64,000 nucleotides of DNA, taken from positions 172,303 to 236,302 of the forward strand of contig NZ_KI421510.1 of NCBI RefSeq assembly GCF_000473225.1, in the 5' to 3' direction. The translations under genes were made by a program, and so were the position numbers. Under the pieces are notes generated by a model. The model saw only the letters and a program-made list of their open reading frames with translations, made no database searches and was not told where the DNA came from. Of this stretch, positions 8,391 through 17,298 are shown in pieces. The DNA comes from Sedimentitalea nanhaiensis DSM 24252. GTDB taxonomy: Bacteria; Pseudomonadota; Alphaproteobacteria; Rhodobacterales; Rhodobacteraceae. Positions within the stretch are counted from its first letter, which is position 1. Each line of letters opens with the position of its first letter.

Positions 8391-9245
8391 TTACTTGACG
8401 AAAGCATCCCGGTTCTCGGCGACGAAATCGGCAAATCGGCGCGCCGGGCGTCCCATCACATCGCTGACCGTGGTCTCGATGCCGGCAAGGTAGCCCTTGG
8501 GCGCGATGGAAGCCAATTCGACCATGGCTCTGGCGACCTCGTCCTGCATTCCGCCAGCCACCATGCCCGCCTTGGCATTTTCGGCCGACAGGGGTGCGCA
8601 GGTGACAGTGCGCCCGGTCACCCTGGACAGGAGGGCGGCGATATCTTCTCCGGTAAGAGCTTCGGGCCCGGTCAGACCAAGAGCCTTGCCTTCGTAACCC
8701 GGAGCGGTCAGCGCCTCGGCGGCGACATCCGCGATGTCGCGGGCGTCGATCCAGGCCACGGGGCCGCCCAGATCGTCATAGTACACGGCGTCCTTTGCAA
8801 TGTTACCGGCCTGCCACAGCAGGTTCTGCATGAAATAGGTCGGCTGGACAAAGGTCCAGTCAAGGCCGCTTTGCTTCAGCAGCTCCTGGGTTTCGGAATG
8901 CCACTTTCCAAAGGTCAGCCCCGCCTTGGGCGACGCGCCAAGCCCCGTGGCCACAACGATATGGCGCACGCCCGCGGCCTTGGCCGCCTCGATCACGTTC
9001 GCCTTCCACTGGCGCATGTTCAGATGGGCAGGCGTGACCAGGTATATCTTTTCTGCCCCGTCACAGGCCCGCGCCAGCGCGGCAGGGTCCGTGAAATCCG
9101 CGACGACCGCCTCGCATCCTTTGGCCTTTAGCGCGTCTAACTTTGAGAGGTCGCTGGTGACAGCGCGCACGGTCGCGCCTTTTGCCAGAAGCGTGTCGAC
9201 GAGGGGCGCACCAGTCGTGCCCGTGGCTCCGAAAACAGTGATCAT
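8391..9245 (-). CDS. NmrA-like NAD(P)-binding protein (atypical SDR)
   Basis: A 284-residue Rossmann-fold protein with the dinucleotide motif GATGTTG at residues 5-11 and a second conserved segment, VRHIVVATGLGA. There is no classical YxxxK catalytic pair in the expected position, as in NmrA/HSCARG-type redox sensors and some quinone oxidoreductases. It overlaps the ACS-like ligase by 4 bp and is followed after 4 bp by the AraC gene. It may be a redox sensor or a reductase; the sequence does not decide. Confidence 0.75.
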   Translation of the reverse strand: MITVFGATGTTGAPLVDTLLAKGATVRAVTSDLSKLDALKAKGCEAVVADFTDPAALARACDGAEKIYLVTPAHLNMRQWKANVIEAAKAAGVRHIVVATGLGASPKAGLTFGKWHSETQELLKQSGLDWTFVQPTYFMQNLLWQAGNIAKDAVYYDDLGGPVAWIDARDIADVAAEALTAPGYEGKALGLTGPEALTGEDIAALLSRVTGRTVTCAPLSAENAKAGMVAGGMQDEVARAMVELASIAPKGYLAGIETTVSDVMGRPARRFADFVAENRDAFVK

Positions 9246-11179
9246 GACTTTTCCTTTTGCAGGTCTGCGATGGGCTGAATGGTTTCCGGGTTGCTGATCG
9301 ACGACAGATCGCCTGGATCTTCACCGAGAAAGGCGGCGCGCACGACACGGCGCATGGTTTTCATGCTGCGGGTCTTGGGCAGCGCTTCGACAAAGTGGAT
9401 CTCGCGCGGGCGGAAGGGTTTCGAGACGATCTCCCCGACACGATCCTTGAGCCGGTTCACGAGCTCCGCGTCCGGCGACACATTTGGTGCCGCCACGCAG
9501 ACGCAGACGACAGCCACGCCCTTGATGTCATCAGGTGCCGCGATGGCCGCGGCGTCCACCACCTCTCCGGTTTCGGTCAGGGCCGCCTCGATCTCGGGCG
9601 GGCCGATGCGTTTGCCGGCGATGTTCAGCGTGTCGTCCGACCGGCCCAGGATATACCATGTCCCGTCCGGATCGCAGCGCACCCAGTCGCCGTGCCGCCA
9701 GAGGCCGGGGAAGGTGGACCAGTAGGTGTCAAGGTAGCGATCGCGGTCCCCCCTGATGGCCGGGGTCAGACCCAGAGGCGGCTGGGTCACGACCAGTTCG
9801 CCGACCTCGCCCGGTGCGGCTTCGCTGCCGTCCTGGCGCAGAACCTTGGCCCCGACACCCAGGGCCTGGGCCGAAAATCCGCCGGGCTTGAGCTCGTGCA
9901 GCACGGTCGAGGTCAGGATCGCGCCAAAAAGCTCGGTCCCGCCCGAGATGTTCAGCGGCACGGCGCGGCGGCGACAGATATGATCGAGCTGCCAGAGCCA
10001 GGCATCCTCGGTCCAGGGCTCGCCGGTCGAGGCGACGATGCGCAGGGACGACAAGTCGTAGCCCGACAAAGATTCAGTATCCTGCGTCATGAACTGCCGT
10101 ACCAGGGTCGGGGCCACGCCGAGATGCGTGACCTCCATCTCGGACGCAAGACGCAGCAGCCTGAAGGGATCGCCGGGCATTGATGGTGCGCCCTCGGCCA
10201 GCACCAGAGTCGAACCGGACAAGAGCACCGATAAAAGGGTGAGCGGTCCCATGACCCACCCCATGTCGGTCATCCAGAGGTGCCGGTCATCCCGTTTCAT
10301 GTCGAGGCAAAGCAGGAAATCGGCCGTGGCCTTGGCCTGCACGCCCAAATGGGTATGCACGACACCCTTGGGCCGCCCGGTGGTGCCCGATGTATAGGCG
10401 ATGAGAAAGGTGTCATCGGCACTGACGGGAACGGCGGCAAACTCCGGACTGGCGCGGCCCACTGTTTCGGTCCAGTCCAGATCGCGGGCCGGATCGGCCA
10501 CCGCATCGCCGAACCGTCGCAGGCTGATCACGGTATGAACCGATGGTACGTCGGTCAAAGCCTGGGCAAGGGTCGCTTCCATCCAGACCGGCTTGCCTCG
10601 CCGGGGTGTGGCATCCGCCGTCAACACCGCCACGGCATCCGCGTCGTTCAGGCGCGATACGATGGCATGGGGCGCAAAACCGGAAAACAGCGGCACCGCA
10701 ACCGCGCCCAGCCGGGCAATACCCAGAAGCGCGGCCTCGATTTCGGGGATCATCGGCATATAGATGCCCACCGCCTGACCGGGCCTTACACCGCGCGTGG
10801 CAAGGGCCGAGGCGACGCGGGAGGCTTCGGCGGTAAGGTCGGAATAGGTCCAGCGGCGGCGGCTTCCGTCTTCGCCGACCCAGTCGATTGCGACCTTGTC
10901 GCCCAAGCCATCGGCAATTCGGGCGTCAAGACAGGTTTCCGTCAGATTCAAAGTACTCCCGACGGCCCACCGGATCGATTCGGGCCCTTCGGAGATATCT
11001 CGCAACCGGCTGTAGGGCCGCGCGAACCGTATCCCGGCATGGTCAATGATCTGGCCCCAGAACCAGTCTGGGTCTTCATTCGAACGGCGGACGAGTTCCT
11101 CGTAACTGTCAATGCCGCAGCCCTTCAGAAATGAGGTCAGCGTGCTTGTCCGCTGGATGTCAGAGCCTGGCTGAAACAT
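9242..11179 (-). CDS. Acetyl-CoA-synthetase-like acyl-CoA ligase
   Basis: A 645-residue adenylate-forming enzyme with the ACS-type N-terminal extension (PDWFWGQII), the ATP motif YTSGTTGRPKG near residues 265-275, and the C-terminal hinge YILGRSDDTLNIAGKRIGP. The catalytic-lysine loop reads PKTRSMKTMRR, where acetyl-CoA synthetases usually have SGK, so the Gly before Lys is Met. That loop is also the usual site of acetylation control. GAAAGG stands 6 bp before the ATG at 11179, favouring it over the more upstream start. Its substrate is probably a short, branched or keto acid rather than acetate, by context. Confidence 0.8.
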   Translation of the reverse strand: MFQPGSDIQRTSTLTSFLKGCGIDSYEELVRRSNEDPDWFWGQIIDHAGIRFARPYSRLRDISEGPESIRWAVGSTLNLTETCLDARIADGLGDKVAIDWVGEDGSRRRWTYSDLTAEASRVASALATRGVRPGQAVGIYMPMIPEIEAALLGIARLGAVAVPLFSGFAPHAIVSRLNDADAVAVLTADATPRRGKPVWMEATLAQALTDVPSVHTVISLRRFGDAVADPARDLDWTETVGRASPEFAAVPVSADDTFLIAYTSGTTGRPKGVVHTHLGVQAKATADFLLCLDMKRDDRHLWMTDMGWVMGPLTLLSVLLSGSTLVLAEGAPSMPGDPFRLLRLASEMEVTHLGVAPTLVRQFMTQDTESLSGYDLSSLRIVASTGEPWTEDAWLWQLDHICRRRAVPLNISGGTELFGAILTSTVLHELKPGGFSAQALGVGAKVLRQDGSEAAPGEVGELVVTQPPLGLTPAIRGDRDRYLDTYWSTFPGLWRHGDWVRCDPDGTWYILGRSDDTLNIAGKRIGPPEIEAALTETGEVVDAAAIAAPDDIKGVAVVCVCVAAPNVSPDAELVNRLKDRVGEIVSKPFRPREIHFVEALPKTRSMKTMRRVVRAAFLGEDPGDLSSISNPETIQPIADLQKEKS

Positions 11180-11292
11180 TCGCAACCTTTCTAGAATGAA
11201 AAAGGGCCGCACATAAGGCGCGGCCAGTCGGGGAGGTAACTCTTGGCACGGTATGGCAGCAGCGCCTTGAGTCCGGCGCTGCTGCCAGCGTT

Positions 11293-12054
11293 TTAACCGT
11301 GCATGGACAGGCCGCCCGAAACCGAAATCACCTGGCCGGTAATGAACCCTGCGTCGTCCGACGACAGGAAGCAGATGATGCCAGGGTAATCCGTCGGCTG
11401 CGCAAGACGCTTCATCGGAATCGCCCGCTTGAGACCTTCGGCGATCTTTTGACCGGCCTCGCCCTCGGCAACCTGAGCGAACAGCGGCGTATCGGTCGGG
11501 CCGGGGGCGACCGCATTCAATTGAATACCTTTACGCGCCAGTTCGCGCGCTACGGTTTTGGTGAACGAGATGATGCCACCCTTGCAGGCCGAATACACGG
11601 CTTCGCCGGATGATCCGACGCGTCCGGCGTCGGACGCGATGTTGACCACACGGCCGCCGCCGTTCTTGACCATGCCCGGAAGCACCGCGTGATGCATATT
11701 CAGCGGACCGTAAAGATTTATGTCGATGACCTTTTTCCAAAGGTCGGGATCGGTGTCGAGGAACGGTTTGATCACGTCCCAGCCGGCATTGTTCACCAGC
11801 ACATCGACCGGACCCCCGGCCTCGAACTCGGCTACAGCCTTGTCGACCTGGGCACGGTCGGTGATGTCCACCTTGAAGGCCTGCGCCTTGCCGCCGGCCT
11901 CGGTGATCAGGCGAACCGTTTCCTTCGCCCCGTCTTCGCTCATGTCAAAGATCGCAATCTCGGCACCTTCTTCGCCGAACCGTTCGCACACCGCGCGCCC
12001 GATGCCGCTGCCGCCGCCGGTCACGATCACGCGTTTTCCACTCAACCCTCGCAT
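11293..12054 (-). CDS. Short-chain dehydrogenase resembling 2-hydroxycyclohexanecarboxyl-CoA dehydrogenase (BadH type)
   Basis: A 253-residue classical SDR with cofactor motif TGGGSGIG (residues 12-19), NNAG, catalytic Ser in NIASDAGRVGSSGE, and the Y-x-x-x-K pair (YSACKGG). The patterns NNAGWDVIKPF, MHHAVLPGMV and FITGQVISVSGGLSMHG are also those of BadH. An AGGAGG site precedes the ATG at 12054, which overrides longer in-frame starts. It presumably oxidises a beta-hydroxyacyl-CoA. It is transcribed divergently from the double-TetR gene across the palindrome at 12121. Confidence 0.8.
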   Translation of the reverse strand: MRGLSGKRVIVTGGGSGIGRAVCERFGEEGAEIAIFDMSEDGAKETVRLITEAGGKAQAFKVDITDRAQVDKAVAEFEAGGPVDVLVNNAGWDVIKPFLDTDPDLWKKVIDINLYGPLNMHHAVLPGMVKNGGGRVVNIASDAGRVGSSGEAVYSACKGGIISFTKTVARELARKGIQLNAVAPGPTDTPLFAQVAEGEAGQKIAEGLKRAIPMKRLAQPTDYPGIICFLSSDDAGFITGQVISVSGGLSMHG

Positions 12055-12120
12055 ATGGAGGTCCTCCTCTTCCGCTATCATCTTGGCAAAGAACTTGATT
12101 CGGAACGTTCCTTGCGTTAT

Positions 12121-12136
12121 TCTAACATTTGTTAGA
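12121..12136. promoter_or_regulatory. TetR-type operator, TCTAACATTTGTTAGA
   Basis: A perfect inverted repeat (TCTAAC/GTTAGA, 4-bp centre) in the 91-bp gap between the divergent BadH-like SDR and double-TetR genes, 9 bp before the TetR ATG. Variants occur at four other promoters in this window. Autoregulation of the TetR gene and control of the SDR are inferred. Confidence 0.75.
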
Positions 12137-12145
12137 TTTAATGCA

Positions 12146-13546
12146 ATGGACAGTCTCGTGTCCCGCAAGTATCGAAATGGAATGGTACACAAGACTGACC
12201 CACCCAGGACACTGAGCGAAGACTTGAGCAAGTCTGAGAGGACACGTGAGGGTATCCTTTCGGCGGCTGCGCGACTTTTTCGGTATGAAGGCTATCACGC
12301 AACGACTATGCGCGACATCGCGCAGGAAGCTGGCATTGAGGCCGGCAGCATTTATTATCATTTTCAATCCAAAGACCAGATTCTGAGCGAAGTTCTCGAT
12401 CTTGGCGTCCGTCAACTATATCAGGCGGTCAGTGAAATCGTTCGGTCGGCACCGACAAGTTCGGAGGGTTTTCGCAAGACCTTCGAATTGCTGATTGAAA
12501 CACATCTGAACTATCTCTTGACCGACAGCGACTTCACGTCAGCCAATATTCGGAACTATCCGATGTTGTCGGACGAAACACGCGCCCCGCATCGCGAATT
12601 GCGTGCATCATATGCAGGGGCCTGGGGCAAATTCCTGAATGACGCCAAACGCGCCGGCCACCTTCGAAGCGACATATCCACTGCTGTGATCCGCCAGTTC
12701 ATCCTGAGTGCCATGAACTGGACCGTAGAATGGTACGATGTCGACAAGTATCCGGTGCGCATCCTCGCGGTACGAATGAGTAAGCTGATACTTGACGGAA
12801 TGTGTCCACATCGCAAGGCGGGTACCGAAGGCTTGAAGCTGTGCCCCGCCACTCCCGCCAAGATCCCGGATCCCGACGGCAAGGCGGCTAAGACCCGTGC
12901 AGAAATTCTAAAGGCCGCAGCGCGCGTTCTGAGGGACAATGGCTACAAGGCGACCACGCTGAGAAAGATCGCGGAAGAAGCGGACATGAAAGCGGGAAGC
13001 GTCTATTACCATTTCAACTCCAAGGAAGCGATCGTTGACGAAGTTCTAAACGCCGGACTGAGGGACTTGCTAGCAGGTGTCGAAGCCGCCGTTCGGAAAT
13101 TCGATGCCCCGTACGATCATTACGCCAGGATAGCGACTGCAATCTGGGCGCACCTGGATTTCCTCTTCAAGGCAAGCGAATTCACCTCGGCGAATATCAG
13201 AAGCTATGGAATGCTCCCCAATCATTTCAGGGAGAGGCACAGGGGTATTCGCCGTGAGTATGGAAAACTCTGGGATCGGATACTCCGTGAAGCTCAGGAC
13301 GACGGTGCCATACGGTCGGATATCAAGATCGTCCCCTTGCGCCAGGTGATGTTGGGTGCCTTAAACTGGACGGTGGAATGGTTCGACCCGAACAAGGCAG
13401 GAGTGGAAGGATATCTATCACTGCCTGAATTCTCCAGCATGCTCATCAATCTGTTATTGGAAGGCATTTGTAACCGGGAAGCGACCCCGTCCACAGGACA
13501 AGGTAGCCCTGAAAGCGGTTGCCCCGGTCAGACCAGAAGGAAGTGA
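12146..13546 (+). CDS. Tandem double TetR regulator (two complete TetR units in one polypeptide)
   Basis: A continuous 466-residue frame carries two full TetR units. Unit 1 has its HTH at about residues 31-77 (TTMRDIAQEAGIEAGSIYYH) and a ligand domain to about 219. Unit 2 has its HTH at about 248-292 (TTLRKIAEEADMKAGSVYYH) and a ligand domain to about 441. Both ligand domains share FTSANIR and NWTVEW patterns, also seen in the single TetR at 28045, so the protein arose by duplication and fusion. TetR proteins normally work as dimers of about 200 residues; here one chain could supply both DNA-reading heads. No strong ribosome site is seen before 12146 or the alternative ATG at 12182. Its 3' end overlaps the convergent thioesterase by 19 bp. 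Confidence 0.85.
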   Translation: MDSLVSRKYRNGMVHKTDPPRTLSEDLSKSERTREGILSAAARLFRYEGYHATTMRDIAQEAGIEAGSIYYHFQSKDQILSEVLDLGVRQLYQAVSEIVRSAPTSSEGFRKTFELLIETHLNYLLTDSDFTSANIRNYPMLSDETRAPHRELRASYAGAWGKFLNDAKRAGHLRSDISTAVIRQFILSAMNWTVEWYDVDKYPVRILAVRMSKLILDGMCPHRKAGTEGLKLCPATPAKIPDPDGKAAKTRAEILKAAARVLRDNGYKATTLRKIAEEADMKAGSVYYHFNSKEAIVDEVLNAGLRDLLAGVEAAVRKFDAPYDHYARIATAIWAHLDFLFKASEFTSANIRSYGMLPNHFRERHRGIRREYGKLWDRILREAQDDGAIRSDIKIVPLRQVMLGALNWTVEWFDPNKAGVEGYLSLPEFSSMLINLLLEGICNREATPSTGQGSPESGCPGQTRRK

Positions 13547-13929
13547 TACAGCCCTTCGGCAACCGCCTTTTCCCGATCCGTCTGCCAGCTGAGCACGCTG
13601 ACGCTTGCCATCCGTTTGCCTTTGCGCGTGACGTTAGCGCGCGCAAAAAGCGGTCCCTTCACACCGGGTCTGAGGTAATCGACGGTCAGGTTGATCGGCT
13701 TGGCCGGAACGTCGGCGAAATCGGGCTGTACCGCGATGGCGGCAGTGGCCTCCATAAAACTCGCGATTATGCCGCCATGGTAGTACTCCATGATCGGGTT
13801 ACCGACATGGCGGTCATCAAAGGTCATTTCCGCCTCAGCATGGAGACTGTCTAGACTTCTGACCTCAAAGTTGAGAAATCGGAAGAACGGCACCCGGGAT
13901 ACATTGGCATTGACAGTTTGCACGTCCAT
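13528..13929 (-). CDS. Hotdog-fold thioesterase
   Basis: A 133-residue PaaI/4HBT-like protein with the core segment YYHGGIIASFMEATAAIAV (about residues 49-67) and the strand pattern NLTVDYLRPG. It starts with TGATG overlap against the preceding thioesterase gene, so the two are co-translated. The histidine of HGG is kept. It probably hydrolyses an acyl-CoA intermediate; pairing with a second hotdog protein could allow hetero-oligomers, which is inference. Confidence 0.8.
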   Translation of the reverse strand: MDVQTVNANVSRVPFFRFLNFEVRSLDSLHAEAEMTFDDRHVGNPIMEYYHGGIIASFMEATAAIAVQPDFADVPAKPINLTVDYLRPGVKGPLFARANVTRKGKRMASVSVLSWQTDREKAVAEGLYHFLLV

Positions 13930-14411
13930 CACGAAGTTTTTCCTTTTGTCATTGCGTCAAACAGGCTGGTTTCGCCGCGCGTCAATGCAAACGAGGCGGT
14001 TCCCCTGGCTATTTCAGCATCCTCATGGCCCGCGAACCAGACGCTGCCGGAATTGAAGGCGATGTGGCGGGTCTTGCGAAAACAATGCGCTTGAACGATG
14101 ACATCCGCGCGTGAACGGGCCGGGCGCAGGTAATCAACTCTGAGGTCAAGAGTGGCCATGGTACTGACGCCTTCGATGGCAACAAAGTTCGCCAGTCCAA
14201 AGACACTGTCCAGAAGTGCCGTCAGGATACCACCGTGGAGCAGCGATTGTTCCGCATCGACGCAAAAGTCCGGATTGAACGGCATCCGAACCCGAACACC
14301 TTCCGTCGAGACCTCTTCGATCTCAAGCGCCATATGCGTTATCAGACCCTTGCCGCGCGCATTCCACATCTGCGCGATTTGCTCCATCTTCTTTTGGGTG
14401 ATGTCTGACAT
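13929..14411 (-). CDS. Hotdog-fold thioesterase (PaaI type)
   Basis: A 160-residue protein with the core LLHGGILTALLDSVFGLA and the matching strand DLRVDYLRPA. It resembles the downstream thioesterase in layout (NLTVDYLRPG there), suggesting an old duplication. It lies 12 bp after the enoyl-CoA hydratase gene and overlaps the next gene, so it belongs to the minus-strand operon that begins with the acyl-CoA dehydrogenases. Confidence 0.8.
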   Translation of the reverse strand: MSDITQKKMEQIAQMWNARGKGLITHMALEIEEVSTEGVRVRMPFNPDFCVDAEQSLLHGGILTALLDSVFGLANFVAIEGVSTMATLDLRVDYLRPARSRADVIVQAHCFRKTRHIAFNSGSVWFAGHEDAEIARGTASFALTRGETSLFDAMTKGKTS

Positions 14412-14423
14412 GCGATCTTTCCT

Positions 14424-15227
14424 TTAACGCCCCGTGAAATTGGGTTTTCGTTTTTCGACGAACGCAGCAACCGCCTCGTGGTGGTCTTCGGTCTGATGCA
14501 TGAGCGCCTGATAGGCCGCCGCGGAATTCAGGAAATCCGGCAGGTCCATCCGTTCGGCATTGCGCATCAGACGCTTGGCGACCCGCACCGCACGCGGCGG
14601 TTTCGCGGCGATGACAGCGGCCCGTTCGCGGGCACGTTCCATCAATTTTTCATGAGGCACAAGTTCAAGCACCATACCAAGCTCCAGCGCTTCCTTGGCC
14701 TCGACCATGCGCCCTGAGAAGGTCAGATCGGCGGCCTTCTGGTGGCCCAGACGACGCAACAGGAACCAGCTGCCCGCATCGCCCGGAATGATTCCGAGAT
14801 TCAGAAACACCTCGCCGAACCTTGCTTTTTCCGACGCGATGCGCATGTCGCACATCATGGTCAGGTCGCACCCCGCGCCCACCGCCGGGCCGTTGACTGC
14901 GGCGATGGTCGGAATATCCATGTTGTAGAGCGCAAGCGGCAGCCGCTGCACCCCATCAACATAGCTCTGCGCCGCCGCCAGCGGCTCCTTGCGGAACACG
15001 CTGTCGGGATCGTTCATTTCCTTGATGTCGCCGCCGGCACAAAAGGCCGGGTCGGCGCCGGTCAGGATCATCACGCTGACCTGAGGATCGGCCTGCACCT
15101 TGGCGAAGGTCTTCAGAAGGGCAGCGATCATGTCGTTTCCGGTGACCGGGTTGCGCCGCTCGGGATCGTTCAGCGTAACCGTGGCGATCCTGTCGGAAAT
15201 CTCCAGAAGGACGGGCTGTTTATTCAT
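14424..15227 (-). CDS. Enoyl-CoA hydratase/isomerase family protein
   Basis: A 267-residue crotonase-fold protein. The oxyanion-hole segments are CAGGDIKEM (about residues 63-71) and GPAVGAGCDLTMMCD. The acid/base region reads FLNLGIIPGDAGSWFLLRR, with Asp where classical hydratases carry a second Glu. The ATG at 15227 is taken because GGGAG stands about 10 bp ahead; an upstream in-frame ATG (15236) would lengthen the overlap with the SDR gene. It hydrates or isomerises an enoyl-CoA in the branched-chain pathway. Confidence 0.8.
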   Translation of the reverse strand: MNKQPVLLEISDRIATVTLNDPERRNPVTGNDMIAALLKTFAKVQADPQVSVMILTGADPAFCAGGDIKEMNDPDSVFRKEPLAAAQSYVDGVQRLPLALYNMDIPTIAAVNGPAVGAGCDLTMMCDMRIASEKARFGEVFLNLGIIPGDAGSWFLLRRLGHQKAADLTFSGRMVEAKEALELGMVLELVPHEKLMERARERAAVIAAKPPRAVRVAKRLMRNAERMDLPDFLNSAAAYQALMHQTEDHHEAVAAFVEKRKPNFTGR

Positions 15228-16074
15228 TCTTGCCATCTCCCCGTTCGCGTTTTTCGAACATCGCGGGGTTGATCATGTCCCGCGCGTCATGACCCATATG
15301 CAAGGTCTCACCGCCGTCTACATAAATGTCTTCTCCGGTGATGAAACCGCCAAGTTTCGAGGCCAGGAAAATGATCGTGCCTGCGATGTCCTCGGCCGCC
15401 CCCATCCGGTTTAGCACCGAGCGGTTCAGCTTTTTCCACTGTTCCGGCGGAATCGGATAGCGGCCAAGCGCATCGGTCTTGATCGTGCCCGGCGCGACAC
15501 AGTTCAGCCGGATGCCGTACTCGCCCCATTCGGCGGCCAGCGTTTTCATCATGCCCGTCACACCGGCGCGGGCGGCGACGGTGTGTGTAAAGCCGGTAAG
15601 CGCGGTGCGCGCAGAGATGGCGGTGACAAACACAACCGATCCACCATTGTCGTACATGAAGTGATCCGCCGCTGCCCGGGTCATCTGCCAAGATCCGATC
15701 AGGTTGTTGCGGATCACGGCTTCGAAGCCCTTGTTGGTGATATCGCGGGCGGCCGCGATATACTGGCCGCCGGCATTGTTCACCAAGACATCCAACTGCC
15801 CATAGTGGTCCTTGATCCGCCCCATCGCAGTTTCAATACTGTCTTCGTCGCGGGTGTCTCCGGGCACGACGAAGGCCTCGCCCCCCGCCGCGCGGATCAT
15901 TTCGGCGGTCTCTTCCAGCGGCTCTTCCCGGCGCGCGAACAGCGCAAGCCTGGCTCCGCAAGCGGCCATTTCGATCGCCGTCGCCCGGCCCATTCCAGAT
16001 CCAGACCCCGTGACCAGGGCAACCTGGCCCGCCATGAGATCCGACGCGTAACGCCTTGATTTCGCTTCGCTCAT
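15220..16074 (-). CDS. SDR of the trans-2-enoyl-CoA reductase (PECR/2,4-dienoyl-CoA reductase) type
   Basis: A 284-residue SDR with the cofactor motif TGSGSGMG and NNAGGQY. At the catalytic site the usual YxxxK is replaced: the segment after Ser reads HTVAARAGVTGMMKTLA. This is the pattern of peroxisomal trans-2-enoyl-CoA reductases and 2,4-dienoyl-CoA reductases, where the tyrosine is not at the SDR position. A reductive role on a double bond is therefore more likely than beta-hydroxyacyl oxidation. An approximately 20-residue tail follows the SDR core. The gene overlaps the hydratase gene by 8 bp. Confidence 0.75.
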   Translation of the reverse strand: MSEAKSRRYASDLMAGQVALVTGSGSGMGRATAIEMAACGARLALFARREEPLEETAEMIRAAGGEAFVVPGDTRDEDSIETAMGRIKDHYGQLDVLVNNAGGQYIAAARDITNKGFEAVIRNNLIGSWQMTRAAADHFMYDNGGSVVFVTAISARTALTGFTHTVAARAGVTGMMKTLAAEWGEYGIRLNCVAPGTIKTDALGRYPIPPEQWKKLNRSVLNRMGAAEDIAGTIIFLASKLGGFITGEDIYVDGGETLHMGHDARDMINPAMFEKRERGDGKNE

Positions 16075-16085
16075 GTTCCGCCCCC

Positions 16086-17285
16086 TTAGTTCTTCAGCAA
16101 TTCGCCGGAGATGATGAGTTTGCGAACCTCCTGGGTGCCCGCGCCGACCTCAAGCACGCGACCGGTCCGGTACAGCCGGTTCACTTCGGTATCACGCATG
16201 TAGCCTGAGCCGCCGTGAATCTGGACAGCTTTGTCCAGCACGAAGGATGTCGCCTCAGCGGCCTTGTAGATCGCCGCAGCGGTGAGCTTGTGGATTTCGC
16301 CGCGCCCGCCTTCGCCCTCTTCGAGGCCTTCACACATGGCAGCGGTGCGCAAGGACAGGCTGCGCGCGGCCTCGATCTGCGTATACATGTCGGCCAGCAT
16401 CGCCTGAACCATCTGGAAACTGGCGATCGGTTTGCCGAATTGCTGGCGTGTCTTGGCGTAATCGATGGAAATATCCAGCGCCCGCTGCGCAATGCCCAGA
16501 GCGTTGAAACAGACGATGGCACGTTCCAGATCAAGTCCGGACATGGTAACGGCAACCCCGCCATCCAGCTTGCCGACCATGTTTCTGGCCGGAACACGGC
16601 AATCTTCGAATACCAGTTCGCCCGTCGGCGAGCCGCGGAATCCCATCTTGTTGAGCTTCTGCGCCACCTTGAAACCGGGCGTGTCGGTTTCCACGATAAA
16701 GGCGGAAATGCCCTTGGCCCCTTTTTCGGGCGATGTCTTGGCATAGACCAGCACCAGATCGGCAATCGGCCCATTGGTGATGTAGATCTTGGCGCCGTTC
16801 AGGATGTAGTCGTCGCCATCCTTTTTGGCCGTGGTCCGCATCGAGCCAAGCGCATCGGACCCCGCGCCGGGTTCGGTCAGGCCCAGAGCACCCACCAGCG
16901 TGCCGTTGCACAGGCCCGGCAGGTATTTTCGGCGCAACTCGTCATTGGCGTTGCGATAGATGTTGTTGACGCACAAATTGTCATGGGCCACATGGGTCAG
17001 TCCGATGGCCGCCGAGGCCCTAGACATTTCCTCGGTGATGATACAGGCCGAGGTAAAGTCGAGCCCGGCCCCGCCGAATTCCGGCGGCACGTTCAGGCCG
17101 AGATATCCCATCTCGCCCAGCTTGGGGAAAACCGAAGGCGGCAGGTCATCAGTATCGTCCATTTCCGCGTTCAGATGGTGGAATTCGGACATGAAGAACT
17201 TGCCGGCCTGATCGGCCAGGGCCTGCTGTTCGTCCGTCATGAAATGTGTTGGCAGAGCGGTGTCGTTGCGCAGTTGCTTGTTCAT
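16086..17285 (-). CDS. Acyl-CoA dehydrogenase, isovaleryl-CoA dehydrogenase type (copy 1)
   Basis: A 399-residue FAD-dependent acyl-CoA dehydrogenase. LTEPGAGSDALGSM is the FAD-contacting loop. MSGLDLERAI carries the Glu used as catalytic base by isovaleryl-CoA dehydrogenases, and the C-terminal VGAGTQEVRK lacks the Glu used by straight-chain enzymes. This points to branched (beta-methyl) substrates. The start at 17285 follows GAGGGGGACG. It lies 13 bp behind the second dehydrogenase, in one operon. Confidence 0.85.
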   Translation of the reverse strand: MNKQLRNDTALPTHFMTDEQQALADQAGKFFMSEFHHLNAEMDDTDDLPPSVFPKLGEMGYLGLNVPPEFGGAGLDFTSACIITEEMSRASAAIGLTHVAHDNLCVNNIYRNANDELRRKYLPGLCNGTLVGALGLTEPGAGSDALGSMRTTAKKDGDDYILNGAKIYITNGPIADLVLVYAKTSPEKGAKGISAFIVETDTPGFKVAQKLNKMGFRGSPTGELVFEDCRVPARNMVGKLDGGVAVTMSGLDLERAIVCFNALGIAQRALDISIDYAKTRQQFGKPIASFQMVQAMLADMYTQIEAARSLSLRTAAMCEGLEEGEGGRGEIHKLTAAAIYKAAEATSFVLDKAVQIHGGSGYMRDTEVNRLYRTGRVLEVGAGTQEVRKLIISGELLKN

Positions 17286-17298
17286 TGTCTCGTCCCCC

